Below the pieces are notes generated by a model. That model made no database searches. It was not told where the DNA came from and saw only the letters and a program-made list of their open reading frames with translations. From positions 3,968,001 through 4,032,000 of the forward strand of contig NZ_CP139976.1 of the NCBI RefSeq assembly GCF_034424625.1: a stretch of 64,000 nucleotides of DNA, written 5' to 3'. The stretch is from Janthinobacterium lividum (GTDB taxonomy: Bacteria > Pseudomonadota > Gammaproteobacteria > Burkholderiales > Burkholderiaceae_D). This document shows, in pieces, positions 27,198-35,080 of this stretch. The stretch's first letter is position 1, and every line of letters begins with the position of its first letter. The position numbers and the translations under genes are program-made.

Positions 27198-27277
27198 TGA
27201 GGGCAAACCCGTCGAAAGGCGGGGACGCAAAGCCACCGGCCTACCGCGCGCAAGCGCCACGGCAGCGGGGCTGCCAA
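27198..27277 (+). promoter_or_regulatory. Cyclic-di-GMP-I (GEMM-I) riboswitch
   Basis: The GEMM-I consensus is clear: GGGCAAACC (27201-27209), a GAAA tetraloop (27214-27217), GGGACGCAAAGCC (27221-27233), then CCGGCCTA (27236-27243) and the P3 hairpin GGCAGCGGGGCTGCC (27261-27275). Such aptamers bind c-di-GMP between the two helices. It lies about 85 nt before the ATG of the sedolisin-like lipoprotein, whose expression it should switch. An ORF starting with TTG inside the aptamer is an artefact. Confidence 0.93.
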
Positions 27278-27361
27278 TGCAGGGCCGGGACCGCCAGCGC
27301 GCGGCGCCAGCTTGGAAGCATTGTCGAGATGTGGCCCTCGCCCAACTCGGAGAGTTTCGCC

Positions 27362-29980
27362 ATGAAAAAAAACATTCCCCCGCATCACCGTCACGGGCGC
27401 CTGCTGCTGGGCGCCACAGCCGCCCTCCTGCTGGCCGCTTGCGGTCCCGGCCAGGAAACATCGACACCGCCTGCCGCCATCGCCACGGCCGCGACACAGT
27501 TCACTGTCGAGGTGCCCGTCATCCCTCCCGCCGTCGGCGCGCTGGTGGTGCAACCGATGTTCCATGCGGCCCCGGCCCTGCTCGATGCGCCTGACGGGCG
27601 CGACAGTGCCAACAGCAGCGGCTCGGCCCACTGGCGGCCGCACTTGCAAAACGTGCCCGGCGCCATGCGGGAAATGACCACGCGCCGCCTGACGGCACAA
27701 AAAATCGCCGCCTCGGAACAGGCGGCACAGGATATCGCCCCCTTGCTGGACGGCGGCGCCAGCGACATCGCCGCGCCCATGGCCGGCAGCAGCGTGGTGG
27801 CGACCTATTCTCCCGCGCAAATCCGCGCCGCCTACGACTTGCCCGCCCTGCCGGCGGCCGGCACGGCGCTGACGCCAGCCCAGGCGGCCCAGCTGGGCGC
27901 GGGACAGACGATCTACATCGTCGACGCCATGCACAACCCGAACGCGGCGGCCGAACTGGCCATCTTCAACCAGAAGTTCGGCTTGCCCGGCTGCACCACC
28001 AAGGCTATCGCCACGAATGCCACCCTGCCCCTGCCGCCCGCCCCGGCCAGCGGCTGTGAATTTTCTGTTGTCTACAACACGCCATCGAGCACCATGACGG
28101 CCACTGCGCCCGCCTATAACTCGGGCTGGGCCATGGAAATCGCGCTCGACGTGCAGTGGGCGCATGCCACGGCGCCGCTGGCGCGCATCGTGCTGATCGA
28201 GGCGCCCGACGCTTCCATCAACAGCCTGCTGGGCGCCGTGCGCCTGGCCAACCAGATGGGGCCTGGCGTCGTGTCGATGAGCTTTGGCGCCGCCGAAGGC
28301 AACTGGACAGCTTCCGTCGACAGCGCCTTCACGGGCAAGAACATGAGCTACCTGGCCGCCACGGGCGATTCGGGCAGCGGCGTGTCCTGGCCGTCCGTGT
28401 CGTCCAACGTGCTGGCCGTGGGCGGCACCACGCTCAGCTACAGCGGCAGCGGCGTGCGCAGCGAAACGGCCTGGTCCGGCACGGGCGGCGGCATCAGCGC
28501 CTATACGGCACTGCCCACCTACCAGACGGCCAGCGTGCCCGGCCTGACCAACTTGCTGCGCCGCAACGTGGCCGACGTGGCCTTCAATGCCGACCCCGCC
28601 ACGGGCCAGTACACGGCCGTGATGACACCCGGCAGCAGCACCGCCAGCTGGCTCAGCATCGGCGGCACCAGCCTGTCCACGCCGCAATGGGCCGGCCTGG
28701 TCGCCATCACCAACGCCAGCCGCGCGCTGCAAGCGAAGACGGCGCTCGGCTTGCCGCACAGCATCTTGTACGGCCAGATCGCCAGCGTGCCCGGCACTTT
28801 CGCCAGCAGCTTTGCCGACATCACGCGCGGCAGCAACGGCACGTGCAGCGTGTGCACGGCCAGGGTCGGCTATGACCCGCTGGGCGGCCTGGGCACGCCG
28901 AACGTGAAAAGCCTGCTGGCCGGCCTGTCGGGCATGCAGACGGCACCGGCCGCGCCCGTGGTGGCGCCGGCCAGCATCAGCGGCGCGGCCGGCAAGCCGC
29001 TGTCGTTCACCGTCTCGGCCAGCGCTTCGAATCCACTCAGCTATACCATGCTGGGCGCGCCGGCCGGCATGAGCATCGCCGCCACGGGCGTGGTCAGCTG
29101 GGCCGCCCCCACCGCGGGCACGTATGCCGTGACCATGGTGGCCAAGGATACCGTCAGCGGCCTCAGTGGCCAGGGCGTGTACGCCATCGTCATTACCCCC
29201 GTCGCGCCGCCCGTCGTGGGCGCCGGCGCCATCACGGGCAAGGTTGGCACGGCCCTGGCGTTCAATGTCAGCGTCTCCGCCCCCAATCCCGTCAGCTACA
29301 CGCTGGGCGGCGCGCCGGCCGGCATGACGATCAGCAGCGCCGGACTGGTGAGCTGGGCCGCCCCGACGGCCGGCACCTACGCCGTCACCGTGACCGCCAC
29401 GGACGGCAAGACTGGCCTGAGCGGCAAAGGCATCTATACGGTGGCCATCGCCGCCCCGCTGCCCCCCGTCGTGACCGTGGCCAGCGTGAGCGGCAAGCCG
29501 GGCGTGGCCCTGTCGTTCGCCGCCACGACGGTGGCGCCCAACCCCGTCACCTACAGCCTGTCGGGCGCGCCATCCGGCATGGCCGTCAGCGCCGCCGGCG
29601 TCGTCAGCTGGGCCAGCCCCGTGCTGGGCAGCTACAGCGTGGCCATCATCGCCAAAGATACCAGGACGGGCTTGACGGGCCAGGCCGTGGCCGCAGTGAA
29701 AATCGCCGCCGCCGGTCCCACGATCAGCGCCGCCGCCATGACGGGCGTGGCCGGCAAGGCCATGAGCGGCAGCATCGTGCTGACGGCGCCCGGCGCGAAC
29801 GCCCTGTGGATCTCCATCCTCGGTGCGCCGCTGGGCATGCAGTTTTCCATGAGCGGCATGACCATCACGGCCCGCTGGCCCCTGCCGGTGACCGGCAGCT
29901 ATGCACTGAGGGTCGTGGCGCTGGACAGTAACGGCTTGACGGCGCAGCTCAACGTACCCATCACCGTCACGGCCAGATAA
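27362..29980 (+). CDS. Lipoprotein S53 (sedolisin-like) peptidase with Ig-like repeats
   Basis: An 872-aa surface-type protein. The signal peptide ends in a lipobox (LLLAAC, Cys27), so it should be lipid-anchored. The S53 catalytic set is visible: Glu259 and Asp263 in GWAMEIALDVQ, oxyanion Asp336 in AATGDSGSG and nucleophile Ser437 in GGTSLSTPQWAG, plus a YDPLGGLGTPN motif near the calcium site. The N-terminal region (28-140) is shorter than usual sedolisin pro-domains. From about residue 545 come four putative Ig (He_PIG-like) repeats of about 85 residues with the pattern GAPAGM...GVVSWAAPTAGTYAV. Controlled by the upstream c-di-GMP riboswitch. Sedolisins act at acidic pH; the substrate is unknown. 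Confidence 0.85.
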   Translation: MKKNIPPHHRHGRLLLGATAALLLAACGPGQETSTPPAAIATAATQFTVEVPVIPPAVGALVVQPMFHAAPALLDAPDGRDSANSSGSAHWRPHLQNVPGAMREMTTRRLTAQKIAASEQAAQDIAPLLDGGASDIAAPMAGSSVVATYSPAQIRAAYDLPALPAAGTALTPAQAAQLGAGQTIYIVDAMHNPNAAAELAIFNQKFGLPGCTTKAIATNATLPLPPAPASGCEFSVVYNTPSSTMTATAPAYNSGWAMEIALDVQWAHATAPLARIVLIEAPDASINSLLGAVRLANQMGPGVVSMSFGAAEGNWTASVDSAFTGKNMSYLAATGDSGSGVSWPSVSSNVLAVGGTTLSYSGSGVRSETAWSGTGGGISAYTALPTYQTASVPGLTNLLRRNVADVAFNADPATGQYTAVMTPGSSTASWLSIGGTSLSTPQWAGLVAITNASRALQAKTALGLPHSILYGQIASVPGTFASSFADITRGSNGTCSVCTARVGYDPLGGLGTPNVKSLLAGLSGMQTAPAAPVVAPASISGAAGKPLSFTVSASASNPLSYTMLGAPAGMSIAATGVVSWAAPTAGTYAVTMVAKDTVSGLSGQGVYAIVITPVAPPVVGAGAITGKVGTALAFNVSVSAPNPVSYTLGGAPAGMTISSAGLVSWAAPTAGTYAVTVTATDGKTGLSGKGIYTVAIAAPLPPVVTVASVSGKPGVALSFAATTVAPNPVTYSLSGAPSGMAVSAAGVVSWASPVLGSYSVAIIAKDTRTGLTGQAVAAVKIAAAGPTISAAAMTGVAGKAMSGSIVLTAPGANALWISILGAPLGMQFSMSGMTITARWPLPVTGSYALRVVALDSNGLTAQLNVPITVTAR

Positions 29981-29997
29981 GCGAACGCGGCCTGCCA

Positions 29998-30038
29998 ACG
30001 GGGCGCACCGGGACACCTGTCCAGGCGCGCCCCGTTTT
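29998..30038 (+). terminator. Rho-independent terminator after the sedolisin gene
   Basis: Stem AACGGGGCGC (29998-30007) pairs with GCGCCCCGTT (30027-30036) and ends in a short T-run. The loop holds a further GGACA-cc-TGTCC hairpin. It lies 17 nt after the peptidase stop. Confidence 0.8.
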
Positions 30039-30075
30039 GCATGCGCGCGGCCGTTGCGAAAAATCCGGAAAAGGA

Positions 30076-30094
30076 GTATAAATAGTCCATATAC
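30076..30094. promoter_or_regulatory. Dyad at the Xre/RES toxin-antitoxin promoter
   Basis: GTATA (30076-30080) and TATAC (30090-30094) form an inverted repeat overlapping a TATAAAT -10-like sequence, 24 nt before the antitoxin ATG. Antitoxins of this class autorepress by binding such dyads; binding here is inferred. Confidence 0.4.
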
Positions 30095-30117
30095 AGAGTT
30101 TTAACGAAGGACATGCC

Positions 30118-30555
30118 ATGAATCTCGCCTACGCCTACCCCAAGAGCCGCTTCGAACCGGCCGTACTCGTCGACCTGAATGCCAAAGCCGAGCGCGAGCG
30201 ATTGTCGCAGGCGGCATTGAAGGGTTTTTTCAAGCTGGCCGCCGCCTGGAAACTGCGCGATGACGATGCGCGCGAATTGCTGGGCGGCCTGTCCAGCAGC
30301 GCCTGGTACGAGTGGAAGAAGCACCCGGACCGCGTGCTGGAAGTGGACCGCATCACACGCATTTCCTACTTGTTGGGCATCTACAAGGCCTTGCACATCC
30401 TGTATGGCGACAAGCTGGCCGACGAATGGGTGAGTTTGCCCAACAAGAATCCCGTGTTTGGCGGCCGCACGCCCCTGTCGCAGATGCTGGCCGGCGGCTT
30501 GCTGGCCATGCAGACGGTGCGCAAGCTGCTCGATGCGCGCCGCGGAGGGTTGTAA
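30118..30555 (+). CDS. Xre/MbcA/ParS-type antitoxin of a RES toxin-antitoxin system
   Basis: A 145-aa antitoxin. The first part is an HTH-like N-terminal domain (ALKGFFKLAAAWKLRDDDARELLGG, then SSSAWYEWKK). The C-terminal MbcA/ParS domain has the family pattern RITRISYLLGIYKALHILYG and ends in NPVFGGRTPLSQMLAGG, the part that inserts into the RES toxin active site. GAAGGA lies upstream of ATG 30118. The stop overlaps the toxin start by one base (TAATG), so production is coupled. Confidence 0.9.
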   Translation: MNLAYAYPKSRFEPAVLVDLNAKAERERLSQAALKGFFKLAAAWKLRDDDARELLGGLSSSAWYEWKKHPDRVLEVDRITRISYLLGIYKALHILYGDKLADEWVSLPNKNPVFGGRTPLSQMLAGGLLAMQTVRKLLDARRGGL

Positions 30556-31256
30556 TGGTGGCGACCGTCCCGCATACACAGCTGCCGCCGCTGGCCGCCT
30601 TGCGCCAGATCGACACTTGCCGTTTGATCCCCTCGCGCTTCGCCGACATGGAAGACTCCGTGCTGGCGCCCCTGGCCGAGGACGACGCGCACCTGCGCGA
30701 GCTGTTCGAACTCGATAACGCGACGAATGCGCGCCTGGTGGCGGAATACGGCGGCGCGCCAGGAATTGGCGTGGACGAGCTGGTTTTTGGCGTGCCGCAC
30801 TTTCGCATCATCAACGCCGCCTACACCTATGCCCGGCCGGAAGGGGCGCGTTTCAACGATGGCGAACGGGGCGCCTGGTATTGTGCCTTCGACATGAAAA
30901 CGGCGCTGGCCGAGATCATTTTCCACAAGACCGTGGAATACCAGGAAATCGACTATTTCGACGACAGCGTCAATTACCAGTCGCTGCTGGCCGATTTTTC
31001 CGCCAGCTTCCACGACTTGCGCGGCCAGCAGCACTATGCGGCCTGCCTCGATCCGGCCAGCTACATCGCTTCGCAAGACCTGGCCGCCATCCTGCTCGAA
31101 GCCGGCTCCATGGGCGTCATCTTCCCCAGCACCCGGCTGGCGGGCGGCACCAACCTGGCCTGCTTCCGCCCTGCCCTCGTGGGCAATGTTCGCAAAGGCG
31201 CCGCCTATCGGTTAACATGGCGGGGTACGCCGACGCCGCAGGTGGAAGCCCTGTAA
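30555..31256 (+). CDS. RES domain toxin (NAD+-degrading family)
   Basis: A 233-aa RES family toxin, a fold related to ADP-ribosyltransferases; characterised members deplete NAD+. The family signature is visible: ARPEGARFNDGERGAWYCAF (Arg and Tyr), then the TALAEIIFH helix with its Glu, and a late PSTRLAGGTNLACF segment. ATG 30555 follows GGAGG and overlaps the antitoxin stop, so the longer frame starting at 30312 is discarded. Confidence 0.9.
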   Translation: MVATVPHTQLPPLAALRQIDTCRLIPSRFADMEDSVLAPLAEDDAHLRELFELDNATNARLVAEYGGAPGIGVDELVFGVPHFRIINAAYTYARPEGARFNDGERGAWYCAFDMKTALAEIIFHKTVEYQEIDYFDDSVNYQSLLADFSASFHDLRGQQHYAACLDPASYIASQDLAAILLEAGSMGVIFPSTRLAGGTNLACFRPALVGNVRKGAAYRLTWRGTPTPQVEAL

Positions 31257-31307
31257 GGCAACGCAAGCGCGCAACGGCACCCGACTCACCGCAACCTGAT
31301 ATCTCGC

Positions 31308-31628
31308 ATGCAAACCAATCCTGAAAAAGACACCGAACTGCGCCTCAAAGTGAACAGCGAAACGGCCCGCCTGGCCTGGAGCGAACTGGAAAAGCACTTC
31401 GCCCAGGGCAATGTCGTCTGGGTCGCCAATGAGCTGGATCTGGTCGAAGTGGCCGTGCGCATCTCGCACGACGACAAGGCCACCATCACGCAATGGATGG
31501 CCGACGGCAAGGTTGCCAAGGTGTCGGACCAGCAGGCGCTGGACTGGCAGGCGGCCGACGCCGCGCTGTGGGCCGTCGTCGTCAGCCCCTTCATTCTGGT
31601 GCAGCAGGAAAAGCCCACCAGACATTGA
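31308..31628 (+). CDS. DUF2288 domain protein
   Basis: A 106-aa cytoplasmic protein matching the DUF2288 pattern: ELRLKVNSETARLAWSELEK, then VWVANELDLVEVAVRISHDD, KVAKVSDQQALDWQAAD and LWAVVVSPFILVQ. The family is widespread in beta- and gammaproteobacteria and has no known function. It sits between two toxin-antitoxin modules, but nothing suggests it is part of either. Confidence 0.8.
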   Translation: MQTNPEKDTELRLKVNSETARLAWSELEKHFAQGNVVWVANELDLVEVAVRISHDDKATITQWMADGKVAKVSDQQALDWQAADAALWAVVVSPFILVQQEKPTRH

Positions 31629-31670
31629 TGCGTGCACGCTGCGCTCGACGTAAGGAAAATGTGCAGCCAA

Positions 31671-31692
31671 CTAAATTTGGTACTTAATTTAG
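31671..31692. promoter_or_regulatory. Palindrome upstream of the Phd-like antitoxin, candidate operator
   Basis: CTAAATT (31671-31677) and AATTTAG (31686-31692) make a perfect 7-bp dyad with an 8-nt spacer, 44 nt before the antitoxin ATG. Phd/YefM antitoxins autoregulate through palindromes at this distance; binding is inferred. Confidence 0.55.
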
Positions 31693-31735
31693 TCATCCGA
31701 TGCTATCATCAGTTTGCCTACTTATGGAGGGCGGC

Positions 31736-32008
31736 ATGAACTTTATCAATATTCAACCAATTAGCTACTTGAAGACGAACACCAGCGACGTGGTCAAACA
31801 GGTGCTTGAGACGCATGACCCGGTAGCCATCACGGTGAACGGCAGAGTTCAGGCCATTGTTCAAGACCCTGTCAGCTATCAAAAGACTCAAGATCAGCTT
31901 ACCATGCTCCGCATCCTTGCTCTCGGCCGTAAGCAGATTGAGGAAGGTAAAATCATTGACCATGATGACGTTGTGGCCCTTCTGGAAGCTGAAGACGGCG
32001 ACAACTGA
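31736..32008 (+). CDS. Phd/YefM family antitoxin
   Basis: A 90-aa antitoxin. The N-terminal Phd fold is visible (IQPISYLKTNTSDVVKQVLE, then DPVAITVNGRVQAIVQDP), followed by an acidic C-terminal segment that would wrap the toxin (EGKIIDHDDVVALLEAEDGDN). GGAGG 6 nt before ATG 31736 decides the start against an in-frame ATG at 31700. This pair is more AT-rich than its surroundings, suggesting acquisition by transfer. The partner toxin begins 8 nt after its stop. Confidence 0.9.
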   Translation: MNFINIQPISYLKTNTSDVVKQVLETHDPVAITVNGRVQAIVQDPVSYQKTQDQLTMLRILALGRKQIEEGKIIDHDDVVALLEAEDGDN

Positions 32009-32016
32009 TTACACAA

Positions 32017-32340
32017 ATGAAAATCATTTGGACGCAGTACGCCTTAAACGATTTGCAAGATATTCGCTCCTATCTGAAGCAGAACGAATCCCTTGCTTTT
32101 ACCAGGAAGGTGACGCAGGAGATTCTGGCTGAAGTCAATTCTCTCAAAGACTGGAACATGAAAGGTACCTTTGTTCCTGAACTTGAAGACCTTCATTTGA
32201 CGACTCACCGCCAACTGTTGGCCGGCCAGAATCGCATCATCATCGAGTATGGACATAACGATATCGTTTATGTTCATATGATTGCCCATGCCAGCCGTGA
32301 CCTGGAAGCATTGATACGCCGTCGCCTGCTCACTGCGTAA
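32017..32340 (+). CDS. RelE/ParE family toxin
   Basis: A 107-aa toxin of the RelE/ParE superfamily. It shows the N-terminal helix pair (IIWTQYALNDLQDIRSYLKQNES), the central beta hairpin (GTFVPELEDLHLTTHRQLL, NRIIIEYGHNDIVYVHMIAH) and the basic C-terminus (ALIRRRLL). ParE members block gyrase and RelE members cut mRNA on the ribosome; sequence inspection leans to ParE, but the target is unproven. Second gene of a two-gene unit with the Phd-like antitoxin. Confidence 0.9.
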   Translation: MKIIWTQYALNDLQDIRSYLKQNESLAFTRKVTQEILAEVNSLKDWNMKGTFVPELEDLHLTTHRQLLAGQNRIIIEYGHNDIVYVHMIAHASRDLEALIRRRLLTA

Positions 32341-32351
32341 TGCGGAGGATG

Positions 32352-32378
32352 TGACAATGCGCAGCAAGCGCATTGTCA
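32352..32378. terminator. Perfect hairpin between the ParE and livF genes (convergent)
   Basis: TGACAATGCGC (32352-32362) and GCGCATTGTCA (32368-32378) form an 11-bp perfect stem with a 5-nt loop. It lies between convergent genes and could end both transcripts, although no T-run follows in either direction. Confidence 0.5.
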
Positions 32379-32396
32379 GCGCACTCTCAACTTGCC

Positions 32397-33119
32397 TCAG
32401 TGCCCTCCTCCCAGATACGCCGCGATCACCTTCGGATCGGTTTTGAGACTCTCGGCCGGCCCATGCACGGAAATGCTGCCGTTTTCCAGCACATAGCCGT
32501 AATCGGCCACGTTCAGCGCGGCGGCGGCGAATTGCTCGACCAGCAGCATGGTCACGCCTTCCGCCTTCAGGCGCGTGATGATGCGGAAGACTTCTTCCAC
32601 CAAAATCGGCGCCAGGCCCATCGACGGCTCGTCCAGCAGGATCACTTCCGGGTTCAGCATCACGGCGCGGGCCATGGCCAGCATCTGCTGTTCGCCGCCC
32701 GACAAGGTGCCGGCCAGCTGGTCGCGCCGCTCCTTCAGGCGGGGGAACAATTCCAGCGCCTTGTCCAGGTCGCCCTTGATGTCGCCTTTCGGGCGCGAGC
32801 GCGTAAAGCGGGGGAAGGCGCCCAGCAGCAGGTTGTCCGTCACCGACATCGAGGCGAACACGCGCCGGCCTTCCGGCGAATGGGCCAGTCCGGCACGGGC
32901 GATGCGGTGCGAATCGAGGCCCGTGACATCCTTGCCGCCCAGGGTGACGGTGCCGGATTTGGGTTTGAGCATGCCGGAAATGGCGCGCATGGTGGTGGTC
33001 TTGCCGGCCCCGTTCGAGCCGATCAGGGTCACCAGCTTGCCTTTCGGGACGTCGAGCGAAATGCCGTGCAGGACTTCGACTTTGCCGTAGGCGGCGTGCA
33101 GATTGTTAATGGTCAGCAT
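32397..33119 (-). CDS. livF: Branched-chain amino acid ABC transporter ATPase LivF
   Basis: A 240-aa ATPase of the HAAT importer family. Walker A GSNGAGKTT, signature LSGGEQQMLAMARAVM, Walker B ILLDEPSMGLAP, and the LivF-type end KTDPKVIAAYLGGGH. It is the last of four co-directional genes (livK, livH, livMG, livF). The gap to livMG is 10 nt. Imports leucine, isoleucine, valine or related compounds; exact specificity unproven. Confidence 0.93.
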   Translation of the reverse strand: MLTINNLHAAYGKVEVLHGISLDVPKGKLVTLIGSNGAGKTTTMRAISGMLKPKSGTVTLGGKDVTGLDSHRIARAGLAHSPEGRRVFASMSVTDNLLLGAFPRFTRSRPKGDIKGDLDKALELFPRLKERRDQLAGTLSGGEQQMLAMARAVMLNPEVILLDEPSMGLAPILVEEVFRIITRLKAEGVTMLLVEQFAAAALNVADYGYVLENGSISVHGPAESLKTDPKVIAAYLGGGH

Positions 33120-33129
33120 GGTCTTCCTC

Positions 33130-35073
33130 TCAGTGCGCCGCTGGCGCCAGGGTTTCGGCGCTGCCGCCCAAATAGGCTTCGATCACTTTCGGATCGCTCT
33201 GGACAAGCGCGGGTGCGCCTTCGGCGATCTTCTGACCGAAGTCCAGCACCGTCACCACGTCCGACAGGGCCATCACCACATCCATGTGGTGCTCGATCAG
33301 GATGATGGTGATGCCGTGCTCGCGGATCTTGCGGATGATGGCCATCAGCTCCTTGATGTCGGGCGCCGTCAGGCCCGCCGCCGGCTCGTCGAGCAGCAGC
33401 AAACGCGGGTTGAGGCCCAGCGCGCGGCCGATTTCCAGCAGCCGCTGCTTGCCATACGGCAGATTGCGCGCCTCCTCGTTGGCCAGGTCCGCCAGGCCCA
33501 CGAACTCGAGGATGCTGGCGGCCCGCTCGCGCGCAGCCGTCTCTTCGCGCTTGTAGCGGGGCGTATGCAGCATCACGTCCAGCACATTCGACTTGAACGT
33601 GTTGTGCAAGCCCACCAGCACGTTCTCCGTGGCCGTCATCTCGCCAAACAGCTGCACGTTCTGGAAGGTGCGCGCCACGCCGCCCAGGGCGATCTCGGAC
33701 GGCGTGCGGCCGGAGATCACGGCGCCGGCAAATTCCACCTTGCCCGCCGTCGGCTTGTAGATCCCCGTCAGCACGTTCATCATCGTGCTCTTGCCCGAGC
33801 CGTTCGGCCCGATCAAGCCGTGCACGGAACCTTGCGTGACGTTCAAGTCCACCTGGTTCAGGGCTTTCAGGCCGCCGAACTGCATCAGGGCCTGGTCCAC
33901 GCGCAGCAGGGTCGCGCCCTGTTGGCCGCCCTGGGCGTGGTCAAACGGTGCCACGCCGTGCGAAGCGACGGCTTGCACATGGCGCCGGCCCTTGCCGATA
34001 AAGCTCATCAGGAAGCCGACGATGCCGTCCTGCAGGTAGTACACGACAAATAAGGTCATCAGGCCGAAGATGGTCAAACGCCAGTCGACCATGTTTTCCA
34101 GCTTGTACGAATACGCAGCCAGGCCGATGGTGGCCAACAGGGGTACGAGCACGCCGCGCACGGTGGAGCGCTTCTTTGCCAGCATGAAGGCGGAACCGAT
34201 CACGCCCAGCACGGCGGCGGCCACGGCGATCTTGCGGAACAATTCGATGTCCGACAGCAGGCTGGGCAGCATGACGACGATCAGGGCGCCGATCAGGGCG
34301 CCGGAACGCGTCTTGCGCCCGCCCATGATGACGGCCAGCAGGAACAATATCGTCAGCTCGAAGTTGTAGGTATTGGGCGAGATGTATTCTTCCGAATACG
34401 CGTACAGGCTGCCGGCCAGGCCCGCGAAACCGGCGCTGATGACGAAGGCATATACCTTGTAGCGGTACACGGAGACGCCCATGCAGTCCGAGGCGATGGG
34501 GCTGTCGCGCAAGGCTTCGAACGCGCGGCCCAGGTTTGATTTCAGGATGCGGTGCACCACCACCAGCGAGATCACCAGCAGCGCGGCGACCATGTAGTAG
34601 TACTCCACTTCTGTCAGTTTGTGGCCGAACAGGACGGGCTTGTGGATCTTGATGCCCATCGGCCCTTCCGTCAGGAAGCTCATTTCATTGATCAGGATTT
34701 GCACGATGGTGCCGAAGGCCAGGGTCACCATGGCCAGGTAGGGCCCCGTCACGCGCAGGGCCGGCAAGGCCAGGATGGCGCCGAAGACGGCCGCGCCCAG
34801 GATGCTGGCGGGGATGGCCAGCCAGAACGGCGCGCCCAGCTTGAACACCAGCACGCCCGTGGCGTACGAGCCGATGCCGAACAGGCCCGCGTGGCCCAGC
34901 GACACCTGCCCCGTGTAGCCGACGACGATATCGAGACCGAACAGCAGGATGGCATAGATCAATATGGTCTCGGCCAGGTGGATGTAATATGGGTTCGGAA
35001 TGACGATGGGGAACAGCGCGAGCACGGCCAGGCCCGCCGCGCTCAATGCCAGCATGGTGATTTTCTTGTTCAT
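33130..35073 (-). CDS. Fused LivM-LivG: branched-chain amino acid ABC permease/ATPase
   Basis: A 647-aa fusion. Residues about 1-300 form the LivM permease (GYTGQVSLGHAGLFGIGSYA, ALRDSPIASDCMG). After extra hydrophobic segments and a linker around 355-385 comes the LivG ATPase: Walker A GPNGSGKST, signature LPYGKQRLLEIGRAL, Walker B LLLLDEPAAGL, end VIEAYLGG. The fusion makes the permease and one ATPase a single chain, seen in several Burkholderiales. It sits between livH and livF. No frameshift or stop interrupts the junction. Confidence 0.93.
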   Translation of the reverse strand: MNKKITMLALSAAGLAVLALFPIVIPNPYYIHLAETILIYAILLFGLDIVVGYTGQVSLGHAGLFGIGSYATGVLVFKLGAPFWLAIPASILGAAVFGAILALPALRVTGPYLAMVTLAFGTIVQILINEMSFLTEGPMGIKIHKPVLFGHKLTEVEYYYMVAALLVISLVVVHRILKSNLGRAFEALRDSPIASDCMGVSVYRYKVYAFVISAGFAGLAGSLYAYSEEYISPNTYNFELTILFLLAVIMGGRKTRSGALIGALIVVMLPSLLSDIELFRKIAVAAAVLGVIGSAFMLAKKRSTVRGVLVPLLATIGLAAYSYKLENMVDWRLTIFGLMTLFVVYYLQDGIVGFLMSFIGKGRRHVQAVASHGVAPFDHAQGGQQGATLLRVDQALMQFGGLKALNQVDLNVTQGSVHGLIGPNGSGKSTMMNVLTGIYKPTAGKVEFAGAVISGRTPSEIALGGVARTFQNVQLFGEMTATENVLVGLHNTFKSNVLDVMLHTPRYKREETAARERAASILEFVGLADLANEEARNLPYGKQRLLEIGRALGLNPRLLLLDEPAAGLTAPDIKELMAIIRKIREHGITIILIEHHMDVVMALSDVVTVLDFGQKIAEGAPALVQSDPKVIEAYLGGSAETLAPAAH

Positions 35074-35080
35074 GTCGTCC

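Noticed and set aside
27197..27361. N-terminal extension of the sedolisin gene from a TTG inside the aptamer
   Set aside because: It covers the GEMM-I riboswitch and has no coding character; ATG 27362 starts a proper lipoprotein signal peptide.
27191..30016. 941-codon minus-strand open frame opposite the sedolisin gene
   Set aside because: Gly/Arg/His-rich shadow without domains; it would also run through the riboswitch and terminator in the wrong direction.
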